Source of the DNA: Streptomyces sp. CB02400
GTDB taxonomy: Bacteria > Actinomycetota > Actinomycetes > Streptomycetales > Streptomycetaceae
Assembly: GCF_001905725.1 (NCBI RefSeq)
Contig: NZ_LIWB01000017.1
Span: forward strand, 113,892-177,891
Length of the DNA stretch: 64,000 nt
Direction: 5' to 3'
The position numbers and the translations under genes are program-made. Below the pieces are notes generated by a model. It was given only the letters and a program-made list of their open reading frames with translations, had not been told where the DNA came from and made no database searches. Below, piece by piece: positions 41,045 to 51,600 of this stretch (position 1 is its first letter; each line of letters starts with the position of its first letter).

Positions 41045-41923
41045 TCACTCGTCAGCGGCCCGGTGCCGGGCGTGTGACGCCGCGATGACCGGTGACGTGT
41101 CCAAGGCCGTGATGCCCGTTGCGACCAAGGCCAGACCCGCCAGCGTCGCCGCCGAGGCCGGCCAGCCCGTGTGGACCGTCTCGTCGAAGAGGAGCGTGCC
41201 CATGGCCACCGCGACCACCGGCTCCGTCGCGTCCAGGACCGTCATGGTCGCGGCCAGCGGGCCCTGCTGGAAGGCGCTCTGGATGAGCAGCAGGCCGCCC
41301 ACGCTGGCCGCGACGAGGGCGTAGGTCTGCCAGGCGGCCAGGGCCGTGAGCGGTCCGTGCCGGAGCCGGTCCACCGTCGCGGCCAGCAGGACGGACTGGG
41401 TGCCCATCACCGCCCCCGCGGCGAGCGCCGTCGCCGAGGCCCGCCAGGGGCCGGACAGCATCCGCGCGGTCACGAGCGCGCCGCACACCACGGCTGCGAC
41501 CGCGCCGACGGCCAGCAGCCAGGACAGCGGGCCGGCCGCCCGGGGGTCGCCGCCGTGCGGGCGGGCGGAGAGCAGCGCCAGCGCCAGTCCCGCCGCCACC
41601 GCGAGCGTGCCGGACCACTCCCGCCGGCCCAGCCGCAGCCGGTACAGCCGTGCCGACAGCGGGACCGCGAAGACCAGCTCGGCGACGATCAGCGGCTGCA
41701 CCAGACTCAGCGGCCCGAACGCCAGCGCCAGCGACTGGAATCCGTACGCCACCACGGCCAGCCCGATCCCGCACAGCCACAGGGGATCCCGCGCCAGCCG
41801 CCCCAGCAGCCGCGCGGTGAGCGCCTCCGCGTCCGGCCGCGTGGCCGCCGCCCACTGCTGCAGGACCCCCGCGACGGCGAAACACACACCGGCGGCGAGC
41901 GAGGCGAGGACGGCGATCGCCAT
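41045..41923 (-). CDS. DMT/EamA-type membrane transporter
   Basis: This is a 292-residue inner-membrane protein with about nine or ten hydrophobic segments and the internal duplication of the drug/metabolite transporter superfamily. The N-terminal MAIAVLASLAAGVCFAVAGVLQQWAA and the mid-segment FGPLSLVQPLIVAELVFAVPLSARL are typical of a Streptomyces DMT subgroup related to magnesium/metabolite transporters. The C-terminal half has MTVLDATEPVVAVAMGTLLFDE. ATG 41923 lies 23 bases after the hpnR-like gene, so the two are probably one transcript. The substrate is unknown. Confidence 0.85.
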   Translation of the reverse strand: MAIAVLASLAAGVCFAVAGVLQQWAAATRPDAEALTARLLGRLARDPLWLCGIGLAVVAYGFQSLALAFGPLSLVQPLIVAELVFAVPLSARLYRLRLGRREWSGTLAVAAGLALALLSARPHGGDPRAAGPLSWLLAVGAVAAVVCGALVTARMLSGPWRASATALAAGAVMGTQSVLLAATVDRLRHGPLTALAAWQTYALVAASVGGLLLIQSAFQQGPLAATMTVLDATEPVVAVAMGTLLFDETVHTGWPASAATLAGLALVATGITALDTSPVIAASHARHRAADE

Positions 41924-41946
41924 GACGGAACAGCCCCGGGAGCGGG

Positions 41947-43446
41947 CTAGTCGGGTGTCCGGTCGGTCGGTGCGCCCCGTGTCGCCCCCCGCGTGTGGAC
42001 GTACAGCTTGCGCCGGTCGCCGACGTCGAGGCGCTGGGGGAGCGGCAGCTCGTGGCGCACCGGCCGTGCGTGGTCGGCGAGTTGCCGGCGCGGGTTGTAG
42101 ACCTGGTTGAACTTCCACAGCATGCGGGCGAAGTTGGTCTGCCCGTGCAGCAGGTTGCGGCCGAGCACGCGCGCCGCGCCGAACGCCGTGCGCACCCCCA
42201 GGTGTTTGCGGTTGATGACCGCCTGGGTGCGCACCAGCTCCTCGTAGAAGCGCTCCAGCGGCAGCGTGGTCGGCACCACCGCGTGCTGGATGTCGAAGAG
42301 GCGGTAGTCGCGGGTGGTGAGCCGACGCGACTCGGTGTGCCAGATCTCCGTACCCGGATACGGCGTCATCACCGTGAAGTGCACGATCTCCGGCACGGCC
42401 AGCGCGAACTCCCGCACCACGCGGAAGCGTTCCTCGTCCCAGGCCGGATCCACGATCAGATTGATCGCGACCTTGATGCCGAGCCGCCGGGCCGTCTCCA
42501 GCGCCTTCAGGTTCTCGTCCGGGCTGACCCGCTTGCGGTACAGGTCGAGCCCCTCGGCGTCGATCGCCTCCATGCCGAGGAACATGTAGCGCAGCCCCAG
42601 CCGGGCCCACCGCTCGAACACCTCGGGATGGCGCAGCAGGACGTCGGCGCGCGTCTCCAGGTAGTACTTCTTGCGGATGCCGCGCCGCTCCACCTCGGCG
42701 GCGATGGCGTTGCCGTGCTCGGGCCGGATGAACGCGACGTCGTCCACGATGAACACGTTCGGCTCGCGGACCCTCGCCAGGTCCTCCGCCGCCGCCTCGG
42801 GCGAGGCCTTGCGGTAGCTGCGGCCGTAGAACGTCCACGCCGAGCAGAACGAGCAGTCCCAGGGACAGCCGCGGGTGAACTCGATGGACGCGCACGGGTC
42901 GAGCTCGCCGATGAAGTAGCGGCGCCGGCTGCGCATCAGATCGCGGGCCGGGAGCGGTCCGTCGATGCTGTGCAGCATCAGCGGCGCCGGTCCGCGCCCG
43001 GCCGCCGTGACGACGCCCGGCACGCCCTCCACCCCGCCGTCGCGCACCGCCTCCAGCAGCGGGGCCATCGCCGGCTCCCCCTCTCCGCGGACCACCGCGT
43101 CGACCGCGCCCTCCGCCTGTTCGATGACCTCCTCGGCGACGAACGAGACACTGTGCCCGCCGAAGAACACGAAACAGCCCGGCACCTCCCGCTTCACCCG
43201 CGCGGCCAGCGCGATCGCCTCGGGGATGTTCGCCAGGTAGTTGAGGGAGACGCCGAGCGCCTCCGGACGGAAGGACCGCACCTCGTCGCGCAGCCGGTTC
43301 ACGCCCAGCACCTGGAGGTCGACGACCCGGACCTCGTGACCGGCCTCGCGGGCGGCGCCCGCCACCCGCTCCAGGCCCAGCGGTTCGAGCCGGAGGAAGA
43401 TCTCGGAGTACATCAGGGCGCTGGGGTGGACGAGCAGCAGACGCAT
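41947..43446 (-). CDS. hpnR: B12-binding radical SAM protein, HpnR-like hopanoid C-3 methylase
   Basis: This 499-residue enzyme has an N-terminal cobalamin-binding domain (about residues 1-140, MRLLLVHPSALMYSEIFLRLEPLGLE) and a radical SAM domain. The cluster motif is Cys 194, Cys 198 and Cys 201 in CPWDCSFCSAW. The opening segment and the AWTFYGRSYRKASPE stretch match the HpnR family as I know it, which methylates hopanoids at C-3 using methylcobalamin and SAM. Streptomyces make hopanoids from a separate hop cluster not in this window. ATG 43446 is followed downstream by the transporter gene. A different lipid or isoprenoid substrate remains possible. Confidence 0.8.
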   Translation of the reverse strand: MRLLLVHPSALMYSEIFLRLEPLGLERVAGAAREAGHEVRVVDLQVLGVNRLRDEVRSFRPEALGVSLNYLANIPEAIALAARVKREVPGCFVFFGGHSVSFVAEEVIEQAEGAVDAVVRGEGEPAMAPLLEAVRDGGVEGVPGVVTAAGRGPAPLMLHSIDGPLPARDLMRSRRRYFIGELDPCASIEFTRGCPWDCSFCSAWTFYGRSYRKASPEAAAEDLARVREPNVFIVDDVAFIRPEHGNAIAAEVERRGIRKKYYLETRADVLLRHPEVFERWARLGLRYMFLGMEAIDAEGLDLYRKRVSPDENLKALETARRLGIKVAINLIVDPAWDEERFRVVREFALAVPEIVHFTVMTPYPGTEIWHTESRRLTTRDYRLFDIQHAVVPTTLPLERFYEELVRTQAVINRKHLGVRTAFGAARVLGRNLLHGQTNFARMLWKFNQVYNPRRQLADHARPVRHELPLPQRLDVGDRRKLYVHTRGATRGAPTDRTPD

Positions 43447-43730
43447 GGGGACCTCGCCACGGGGTCGGACGGACCGGGTACGGAAGGGTGTCCCCTTCGT
43501 ATCCCGGCACACGCGGCCGCGTACCCGCCATACGCCCGCCTGGCCGCACCCCGCGGCCCGCAGGAGTGGTCCTGCGGCGCGGCGCGCCGGCCCGCGTGAG
43601 CCCGGACGCCGCCCGCCGGCAGAGGTGGGAGAGGGCCGGGCGGACCGGCTCCTGCACTGGCGGGGTGCACCGGAGTGGGGGTGTCCTGGAGGCCGAGGAC
43701 CCGCAGCGACAGCGCATGGGAGACCGACTC

Positions 43731-44594
<864 letters not shown>

Positions 44595-44667
44595 GACCCC
44601 GGCGTGGAGCGGAGCACCGCCACCGCTACGCTCCGGATGAGCGGACCGACCCGAACGGGTGCATGCG

Positions 44668-44685
44668 CCTCACATGAATGTGAGG
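44668..44685. promoter_or_regulatory. 18-bp perfect palindrome upstream of accB
   Basis: CCTCACAT-GA-ATGTGAGG is a perfect dyad in the 259-base gap between the SDR gene and accB, 168 bases before the accB start. It has the size and form of a dimeric repressor site and could control acyl-CoA carboxylase expression. The binder is unknown. Confidence 0.6.
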
Positions 44686-44853
44686 TGACTCTCAGAGGCC
44701 GTCTTTGTGCGACCCCTACAAGCCGGATGCCCTCTGAGCAGTCGGAACGGCTGCATGCCGCCGGGGTTCTGTTCAGGGGTACCAGGAAAACACCCCGGAG
44801 ACTGTGAGGAGTCGACGGCTCGCATTTCCAGGTCGGCTTCGTAAGGTCACTAC

Positions 44854-46437
44854 ATGACCGTTTTGGATGAGGCGCCGGGTGAGCCGACCGACGCGCGCGG
44901 ACGCGTGGCCGAACTGCACGAGATCCGTGCGCAGGCACTGGCCGGCCCGAGCGAGAAGGCGACCGCGGCGCAGCACGCCAAGGGCAAGCTGACCGCGCGG
45001 GAGCGCATCGAACTGCTGCTGGACCCAGGGTCCTTCCGCGAGGTCGAGCAGCTGCGCCGGCACCGGGCCACCGGCTTCGGTCTGGAGGAGAAGAAGCCGT
45101 ACACGGACGGTGTGATCACCGGCTGGGGCACGGTGGAGGGCCGTACGGTCTTCGTCTACGCCCATGACTTCCGGATCTTCGGCGGCGCGCTGGGCGAGGC
45201 CCACGCCACCAAGATCCACAAGATCATGGACATGGCCATCGCGGCCGGGGCGCCGCTGGTCTCCCTGAACGACGGCGCCGGCGCCCGCATCCAGGAGGGC
45301 GTCTCCGCCCTCGCCGGGTACGGCGGCATCTTCCAGCGCAACACCAAGGCGTCCGGCGTCATCCCGCAGATCAGCGTGATGCTCGGCCCCTGCGCGGGCG
45401 GCGCGGCCTACAGCCCCGCCCTGACGGACTTCGTGTTCATGGTCCGCGACACCTCGCAGATGTTCATCACCGGGCCCGACGTCGTCAAGGCGGTCACCGG
45501 CGAGGAGATCACCCAGAACGGCCTGGGCGGCGCGGACGTGCACGCCGAGACCTCCGGTGTCTGCCACTTCGCCTACGACGACGAGGAGACGTGCATCCAC
45601 GAGGTGCGCTACCTCCTGTCGCTGCTCCCGCAGAACAACCGGGAGAACCCGCCGCGCGTGGAGTGCGCCGACGACGCGGACCGCCGCAGCGACGTCCTCC
45701 TCGACCTGGTCCCCGCCGACGGCAACCGGCCGTACGACATGGCCAAGGTCATCGAGGAGATCGTCGACGACGGCGAGTACCTGGAGGTCCACGAGCGCTG
45801 GGCGCGCAACATCATCTGCGCCCTGGCCCGGATGGACGGCCAGGTCGTCGGCATCGTCGCCAACCAGCCGCAGTCGCTGGCGGGCGTGCTGGACATCGAG
45901 GCGTCCGAGAAGGCCGCCCGCTTCGTCCAGATGTGCGACGCCTTCAACATCCCGATCCTCACCTTCCTGGACGTCCCCGGCTTCCTCCCGGGCGTCGACC
46001 AGGAGCACGGCGGCATCATCCGCCACGGCGCGAAGCTGCTGTACGCGTACTGCAACGCCACCGTGCCGCGGATCTCGCTGATCCTGCGCAAGGCGTACGG
46101 CGGTGCGTACATCGTCATGGACTCCCAGTCCATCGGCGCCGACCTCACGTACGCCTGGCCGACGAACGAGATCGCCGTGATGGGTGCGGAGGGGGCGGCC
46201 AACGTCATCTTCCGGCGCCAGATCGCCGAGGCCGAGGACCCCGACGCCATGCGGGCGCGCATGGTCAAGGAGTACAAGTCCGAGCTGATGCACCCGTACT
46301 ACGCCGCCGAGCGCGGTCTGGTCGACGACGTCATCGACCCGGCCGAAACCCGTGAGGTGCTGATCCGTTCACTGGCGATGCTGCAGACCAAGCACGCCGA
46401 TCTGCCGTCCCGCAAGCACGGCAACCCGCCGCAGTAA
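44854..46437 (+). CDS. accB: Acyl-CoA carboxylase carboxyltransferase (beta) subunit AccB
   Basis: This 527-residue carboxyltransferase is the beta subunit of acetyl/propionyl-CoA carboxylase (S. coelicolor nomenclature AccB; not the biotin carrier called accB in E. coli). It transfers carboxylate from biotin to acetyl- or propionyl-CoA, making malonyl- or methylmalonyl-CoA for fatty acids and polyketides. The oxyanion segments GPCAGGAAYSPALTDF and RKAYGGAYIVMDSQSIGADL are present. The residue deciding acyl-chain preference, Asp in PccB and Ile in AccB, is Ile 420 here, favouring acetyl-CoA use. ATG 44854 gives MTVLDEAPG. It is followed by accE; the biotinylated alpha subunit lies elsewhere. 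Confidence 0.95.
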   Translation: MTVLDEAPGEPTDARGRVAELHEIRAQALAGPSEKATAAQHAKGKLTARERIELLLDPGSFREVEQLRRHRATGFGLEEKKPYTDGVITGWGTVEGRTVFVYAHDFRIFGGALGEAHATKIHKIMDMAIAAGAPLVSLNDGAGARIQEGVSALAGYGGIFQRNTKASGVIPQISVMLGPCAGGAAYSPALTDFVFMVRDTSQMFITGPDVVKAVTGEEITQNGLGGADVHAETSGVCHFAYDDEETCIHEVRYLLSLLPQNNRENPPRVECADDADRRSDVLLDLVPADGNRPYDMAKVIEEIVDDGEYLEVHERWARNIICALARMDGQVVGIVANQPQSLAGVLDIEASEKAARFVQMCDAFNIPILTFLDVPGFLPGVDQEHGGIIRHGAKLLYAYCNATVPRISLILRKAYGGAYIVMDSQSIGADLTYAWPTNEIAVMGAEGAANVIFRRQIAEAEDPDAMRARMVKEYKSELMHPYYAAERGLVDDVIDPAETREVLIRSLAMLQTKHADLPSRKHGNPPQ

Positions 46438-46451
46438 GGGAGACGCACGCC

Positions 46452-46640
46452 ATGAGCACACCTGACATCCGCGTCGAGAAGGGGCACGCCGAGCCGGAGG
46501 AGGTCGCCGCGATCACGGCGATCCTGCTGGCCAGGGCTGCCGCCCAGCCGGCGGCTCCGGCCCACCGGGGCCGGGCGAAGGCCGGCTGGCGCCGCCTGGA
46601 ACGCGAACCGGGCTTCCGAGCCCCCCACAGCTGGCGCTGA
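46452..46640 (+). CDS. accE: Acyl-CoA carboxylase epsilon subunit
   Basis: This is a 62-residue protein that binds and stimulates the AccB-containing carboxylase. The N-terminal helix IRVEKGHAEPEEVAAITAILLAR and the C-terminal tryptophan motif (GWRRLEREPGFRAPHSW) are the family hallmarks. It starts 14 bases after accB, preceded by AAGGGAGA, and ends just before a strong terminator. Confidence 0.95.
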   Translation: MSTPDIRVEKGHAEPEEVAAITAILLARAAAQPAAPAHRGRAKAGWRRLEREPGFRAPHSWR

Positions 46641-46649
46641 CCTCGCAAA

Positions 46650-46689
46650 CATGAAGAGGCCCCTCCTTTCAAGGAGGGGCCTCTTCATG
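46650..46689. terminator. accBE terminator, perfect 17-bp hairpin
   Basis: Arms at 46650-46666 (CATGAAGAGGCCCCTCC) and 46673-46689 are perfectly complementary around TTTCAA. The symmetrical hairpin lacks a T-run and could serve both accE and the convergent conservon. Confidence 0.85.
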
Positions 46690-46694
46690 TACCT

Positions 46695-46955
46695 AGGGGC
46701 GCGGGGAACTGCGCGACCAGCCCCCCGCCTGCCCGCACCCGGCATGCAACAGCCCCCGGCAGCCCAGTGGCCGCAGGGGGCGTTGCGCGACTCGGCGCTT
46801 GCGAGGTGCCGCCTGCGCCCACCCGTGCCGCCCCAGCGGCACGACTGCCCGCAGGCGGCGGCGTGTCTTCAGGGGCGCGGGGAACTGCGCGACAAGCCAC
46901 GGACTGCCCGCACCCGGCACGCGACAGGCCCGGCAGCCCAGTGGCCGCAGGCCGA
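46695..46955 (+). repeat. Two direct copies of extragenic repeat type B
   Basis: A roughly 85-base unit starting AGGGGCGCGGGGAACTGCGC begins at 46695 and again at 46871, 176 bases apart. Both continue through a shared CTGCCCGCACCCGGCA and GGCAGCCCAGTGGCCGCAG. The spacer holds a nested hairpin (CCGCCTGCG ... CGCAGGCGG with inner GTGCCGC/GCGGCAC). The unit core also forms the 47-bp palindrome at 40927. Confidence 0.8.
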
Positions 46956-46959
46956 CCGA

Positions 46960-47541
46960 CTAGCGGAGGCGGGCCATCAGGGCGTGTTCCACCAGGGTGA
47001 TCAGGGCCGACTTCGCGTCGGCGCGGTGCCGGGCGTCGGTGGTGATGATCGGGGTGTCGGGACCGATCTGAAGAGCTTCCCGCACCTCGTCCGGCTGGTA
47101 CGGCTGCTGGCCGTCGAAGCCGTTGAGGGCGATCACGAAGGGAAGCCCCGAGTTCTCGAAGTAGTCGACCGCCGGGAAGCAGTCGGCGAGCCTCCTCGTG
47201 TCAACGAGGACGATCGCGCCGATGGCGCCGCGCACCAGGTCGTCCCACATGAACCAGAAGCGGTCCTGGCCGGGCGTACCGAACAGGTACAGGATCAGGT
47301 CCTGGTCCAGGGTGATACGGCCGAAGTCCATGGCGACCGTCGTGGTCGTCTTGTCCCCGGTGTGGGTGAGGTCGTCGATGCCCGCCGAAGCAGACGTCAT
47401 GACGGCCTCCGTGCGCAGCGGGTTGATCTCCGAAACGGCCCCGACGAACGTGGTCTTGCCCACGCCGAAGCCACCCGCCACCACGATCTTCGCCGAGGTG
47501 GTGGAGCGGGAAGGACCGCCGCTAGAGCTTGCGAAGTCCAC
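46960..47541 (-). CDS. cvnD: Conservon I: CvnD Ras-like GTPase
   Basis: This 193-residue small GTPase is the output component of a conservon, a membrane-associated signalling module found in multiple copies in Streptomyces. The P-loop is GGFGVGKTTF (about residues 23-32), the G3 motif is FGTPGQDRF (Gln where Ras has Gln61) and the G4-like motif is NGFD. Unlike Ras there is no lipidation signal. It overlaps cvnC by 20 bases. The gene is nearly identical to its paralogue at 52205, differing mainly in the N-terminal dozen residues. By recollection of S. coelicolor order this would be the cvn2 copy. Confidence 0.95.
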   Translation of the reverse strand: MDFASSSGGPSRSTTSAKIVVAGGFGVGKTTFVGAVSEINPLRTEAVMTSASAGIDDLTHTGDKTTTTVAMDFGRITLDQDLILYLFGTPGQDRFWFMWDDLVRGAIGAIVLVDTRRLADCFPAVDYFENSGLPFVIALNGFDGQQPYQPDEVREALQIGPDTPIITTDARHRADAKSALITLVEHALMARLR

Positions 47542-48094
47542 TGAGCACCCTTTCGAGCAGTGTCACGTCTGGCTGGCCGCCGGCGCTCTCGTCGCCGCCG
47601 GGCTGATGGATGGCGACCAGTCCCGCCTCCGCCAAGTCGGCGACGAGGATCCTGGCCACGCCGAGAGGGATCGTCAGCAGGGCCGAGATCTCGGCCACCG
47701 ACTTGATCTCCCGGCAGAGGGTGCAGATCCGCTGATGCTCGGGCAGCTGGCCCTGCATCTGGTGCGGCTGCGCGGTGGTGTGCACCAGCGCCTCGATGGC
47801 GAGCTGGTACCGCGGCCTGGTGCGGCCGCCCGTCATCGCGTACGGGCGCACCAGGGGGTTGTTCGACGCCCCGGCGGGCGCCGACTCGGGTGCTCGGCGT
47901 TGCGGCTGCACCGGCTGGATGCGCGGGGCGTGCGGCTGGTCGTACGGCGAAGGGCCGGGGCCCTGCGGCGCGTACGGCTGCCGGTGCTGTGGCGCGGAGG
48001 GGTATCCGTACCGGTTCTGGGAACCGTCGTTCTGGCCCTGGGCAGGACCGTACGACCAGTTGCCCGCGGATGAACCGTCTGGGGGTGTTGCCAC
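47522..48094 (-). CDS. cvnC: Conservon I: CvnC, DUF742 protein
   Basis: This is a 190-residue protein. The C-terminal half (residues 82-190) is DUF742 with a winged-helix-like fold: LVRPYAMTGGRTRPRYQLAIEAL, HQRICTLCREIKSVAEISALL, and IPLGVARILVADLAEAGLV. The N-terminal 80 residues are a Gln/Pro/Tyr-rich disordered extension lacking in the paralogue at 52776. It acts with CvnB and CvnD below the CvnA sensor; the biochemical role is unresolved. It lies 94 bases downstream of cvnB and overlaps cvnD. Confidence 0.93.
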   Translation of the reverse strand: MATPPDGSSAGNWSYGPAQGQNDGSQNRYGYPSAPQHRQPYAPQGPGPSPYDQPHAPRIQPVQPQRRAPESAPAGASNNPLVRPYAMTGGRTRPRYQLAIEALVHTTAQPHQMQGQLPEHQRICTLCREIKSVAEISALLTIPLGVARILVADLAEAGLVAIHQPGGDESAGGQPDVTLLERVLSGLRKL

Positions 48095-48188
48095 TTTCTC
48101 CTCCTCCGACTGTGCCTGGCACCCATCACTGTGGAGCCGCGTCCCGAAACCTTACGGCCCCGGGACGCCAAAACGCACCGTCTGTCCT

Positions 48189-48611
48189 CTAGTTGAGAAG
48201 GCTCCCTTGGAGCTCCGCTCGAAGGTCCGGCGTCAGGACCGTACCGGCTCGGTCGACCAGAAGGGCCATCTCGTACCCAATGAGGCCGATGTCCGCCTCG
48301 GGATGTGCGAGAACCGCGAGCGACGAACCATCGGAAATGGACATGATGAACAGGAATCCCCGCTCCATCTCCACAACCGTCTGGTTCACGCTGCCGCCCT
48401 CGAAGATCCGGGAGGCGCCTGCCGTCAGAGACGTCAGACCGGAGGCGACGGCCGCGAGCTGGTCGGCGCGGTCGCGCGGAAAGCCTTCGGACATCGCCAG
48501 AAGGAGTCCGTCGGCGGAGACCACCACCGTGTGGGACACCCCCGGGGTGTTGTCCACGAAGTTGGTGATCAACCAGTTCAGGTTCTGTGCCGCCTGGCTC
48601 ATCGGGCTCAC
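48189..48611 (-). CDS. cvnB: Conservon I: CvnB, roadblock/LC7-domain protein
   Basis: This 140-residue roadblock/LC7 protein (NLNWLITNFVDNTPGVSHTVVVSADG, FEGGSVNQTVVEMERGFLFIMSISDGSSLAVLAHPE) should pair with the CvnD GTPase as MglB-type proteins do with MglA. GTG 48611 is preferred because AGGAG lies 7 bases upstream, inside the end of cvnA, whereas ATG 48602 is 16 bases away. The start lies one base after the cvnA stop, implying coupled translation. Confidence 0.94.
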   Translation of the reverse strand: MSPMSQAAQNLNWLITNFVDNTPGVSHTVVVSADGLLLAMSEGFPRDRADQLAAVASGLTSLTAGASRIFEGGSVNQTVVEMERGFLFIMSISDGSSLAVLAHPEADIGLIGYEMALLVDRAGTVLTPDLRAELQGSLLN

Positions 48612-48612
48612 A

Positions 48613-51600
48613 CTAACGCTCCTGGTTGTAGGTGCTGTCAGAACCGAAGCCCTGACCGTTCGTTTCACTGCCCGCGCTGCGGCCCTTTTGGACACCGCGA
48701 CGCAGGTTGCTCAGCCTGCCCCGGACGTCTTCCGGGGCGCGGGAGACCTGGGGGCCTCCCTGGGGGGTGGTTTCGGCGGCTCCCTGGACCAGGTTGGCCT
48801 TGGGGACTCGCCGCGGCAGACCGGAGGAGGTCACTCCGCCGGCCTTGGGCTTCCGGAGCGACGATGCCTGCTGCCAGCGCTCGTCGTTCGCCGAACGCCA
48901 GCCGCTGTCGCCGTCACCCTCCGGAGTGGAAGCCGGCGGCTCCTGGTTCACACGCCGCGCGCCGCCCGAGCCGTTCGCGCCGCCCGCGGTGGATCCGCGG
49001 CGGGGAAGCCCGGCGTCGGTCAACGGGTGGACGTCGGAGACAGCCGGTCCCGGACGGTCGAAGCCTACGCTGTCCTGCTCACGTGCGTCAGCGGCCTGCG
49101 CATTTTCCGATTCCGGGGCCTGAGCAGGGTACTGGTCCGGGTAGCCGTTGTGGTAACCGCCCTGCTGCGGCCAGTCGTCCTGGGCCGGCTCAGCGTAGGA
49201 GGCGTCCGGATAGCCGCCGTTGGACGAGAAGGCGTCGTTCTGGGCCGGCGGACCGTCCGGCGCGTAGAACCCCTCGCCGTACGCCTGCTGCTGCGGCTCC
49301 TCGTACGCCGTCCGCTGCCCGTTGTCGTACGCCTGCTGGTCGTACCCGGCGGTCTGCTGCTCCTGGTAACCGCCGTCGAAGCCCCGGCCGTTGTCCTGGT
49401 AACCCTGGCCGTCGTCGTAGCCCTGCGGGGCGGCGAACCCGTCCGGGTAGGCGGGCGCCTCGGGGGTCTCCTGGGCGTTCGCGGCGGCCGGCTCGGGCTG
49501 CGCCTGGGACTCCAGGGCCGCCCGGCGCTCCTCGCGCATCAGGGAACGGCCGACCGGGTCCAGGTCGCGGATGTCGTCCGGGACCTCCGTGTAGCGGCTG
49601 TCGTCGAAGCCCAGCTCCGCGGCGGTGCGCAGCGGCTGCCGGCCGAAGTCCTCGCCCTGGAAGTTCTGCTCCGGGATGATCTGCGAGACCGTGAACTCGT
49701 CGCGGTCCGGCTGCTGCTCGCCGCCACCGCCGTGGGTGATCGCGTCCGGCAGCATGACCAGCGAGGTGGTGCCGGCCTGCTCGCCCGAGGGGCGGAGCTG
49801 GACCCGGATGCCGTGCCGGTCGGACAGCCGGCCGACCACGAACAGGCCCATGCGCTGCGAGATCGCGGCGTCCACGGTCGGCGGGTTGGCCAGCTTGTGG
49901 TTGATGTCCGCGAAGTCCTCGGCGGTGAGGCCGATGCCCTTGTCGTGGATCTCGACCATCACGCGGCCGTCGGGGAGACGGGTCGCGGTGACGCGGACCT
50001 TGGTCTGCGGGGAGGAGAAGGTGGTGGCGTTCTCCAGGAGCTCGGCGAGCAGGTGCACGAGGTCGGTCACCGCGCGGCCGTGGATCTCGGCCTCGGGGAC
50101 ACCGGACAGCTCGATGCGCTCGTACTGCTCCACCTCGGAGGAGGCGGCGCGCAACACGTCGACCAGCGGCACCGGCTGGTCCCAGCGGCGGCCGGGCTCC
50201 TCGCCGGCGAGGACCAGGAGGTTCTCGCCGTTGCGGCGCATACGGGTCGCGAGGTGGTCCAGGCGGAAGAGGTTCTCCAGCTGGTCCGGGTCGGCCTCGT
50301 TGTTCTCCAGGTCGGTGATCAGGGTCAGCTGGCCCTCGATCAGCGACTGGTTGCGGCGCGACAGGTTGGTGAAGATCGCGTTGATGTTGCCCCGCAGCAG
50401 GGCCTGCTCGGAGGCGAGCCGGACGGCCTCGCGGTGGACCTGGTCGAAGGCGCGGGCGACCTCGCCGATCTCGTCGGTGGTGGAGATCGGGATCGGCGCG
50501 ACCTTGGTGTCGACCCGGCCGGGGTCGGTACGGGAGAGCTGGTCGACCAGCATCGGCAGGCGCTGCTCGGCGATGCCGAAGGCGGCGTTGCGCAGCTGGC
50601 GCATGGAGCGGCTCATCTGGCGGGCCACCATGCCGGCCAGGATGAACGCGGCGAGCAGGGCGATGACGACGGCGGCACCGGTGATGAAGGCGTCGCGCTG
50701 GGCGTCGTCGGCGATCTGCGCGGCCTCGTTCACCGCGGTGTCGGTGAGGTCGGACTCGATCTCGCTGTAACCGTCGAACTTGAGGGTGCTCACGGCCCAC
50801 CAGTTGGCGGGGGTGATGCCCTGGGCGGCGAGATCGGCGCGGGCGGAGGCGTCCGTGGAGGGGAGCCGGCCCAGCTCGGAGATCATCGTCTCCGGCTTGG
50901 CGGGCGGTGCCACGTAGTCCGGGTCCTTCTGCTTGGCCTCCCGGGCCATCACCTTGCCCTCGGCCTGGATCCGCTGCGCCGTCTGCTCCAGCTTCTCCAC
51001 GTCGGCCTCGGTGCCACCGCCCCGGTACTCCTCGATGGCGATGCGCTCGAGGTAGGCGTAGGAGGTGAGGGCGACGCGCTGGCTGGCGAGCTGGCTGTCG
51101 GTCGGGCCGGGCTTCACCAGCAGGTGCATGCCGATGGCGCGCTCCAGCGACAGGGCCGACTTGGTCAGCGAGATCGCGTAGACCGTACGTCCGTAGCTGG
51201 TGACGTTGCCGGTGCCGAGACCGAGGTCGTTGGCGAACTCCATCAGGGGGTGGGCGACGGTGACGTAGCCCTCCTCGGTCGCGACACCCTTGAGCTTGGA
51301 GGTGTACGCCGCGGCGCGCAGCTCGGTCAGCTGGGGCTCGGCCTTGCGGAACAGCTCCATCCGGCGCTTCAGGCCGGGCTTGTCCGGCATGCTCTGCGCG
51401 GCCTCGTCGAAGGCGTCGGCTGCCTTGTCGGTCGCGGCGCGGGCCTTGACGACGTCCGGGTCGTCCGTGCCCTTGCCCTGCAGCAGGGGGACCGCGGTGA
51501 CGTCCCGCTCGTTGTAGAGGGCGTTGGCGTAGGTGAGGGAGGCCTGCACCAGGCGGGCGGTGTTCTCCGCGTCCTCGGCCTCGTTCCAGGTGTCGATCGA

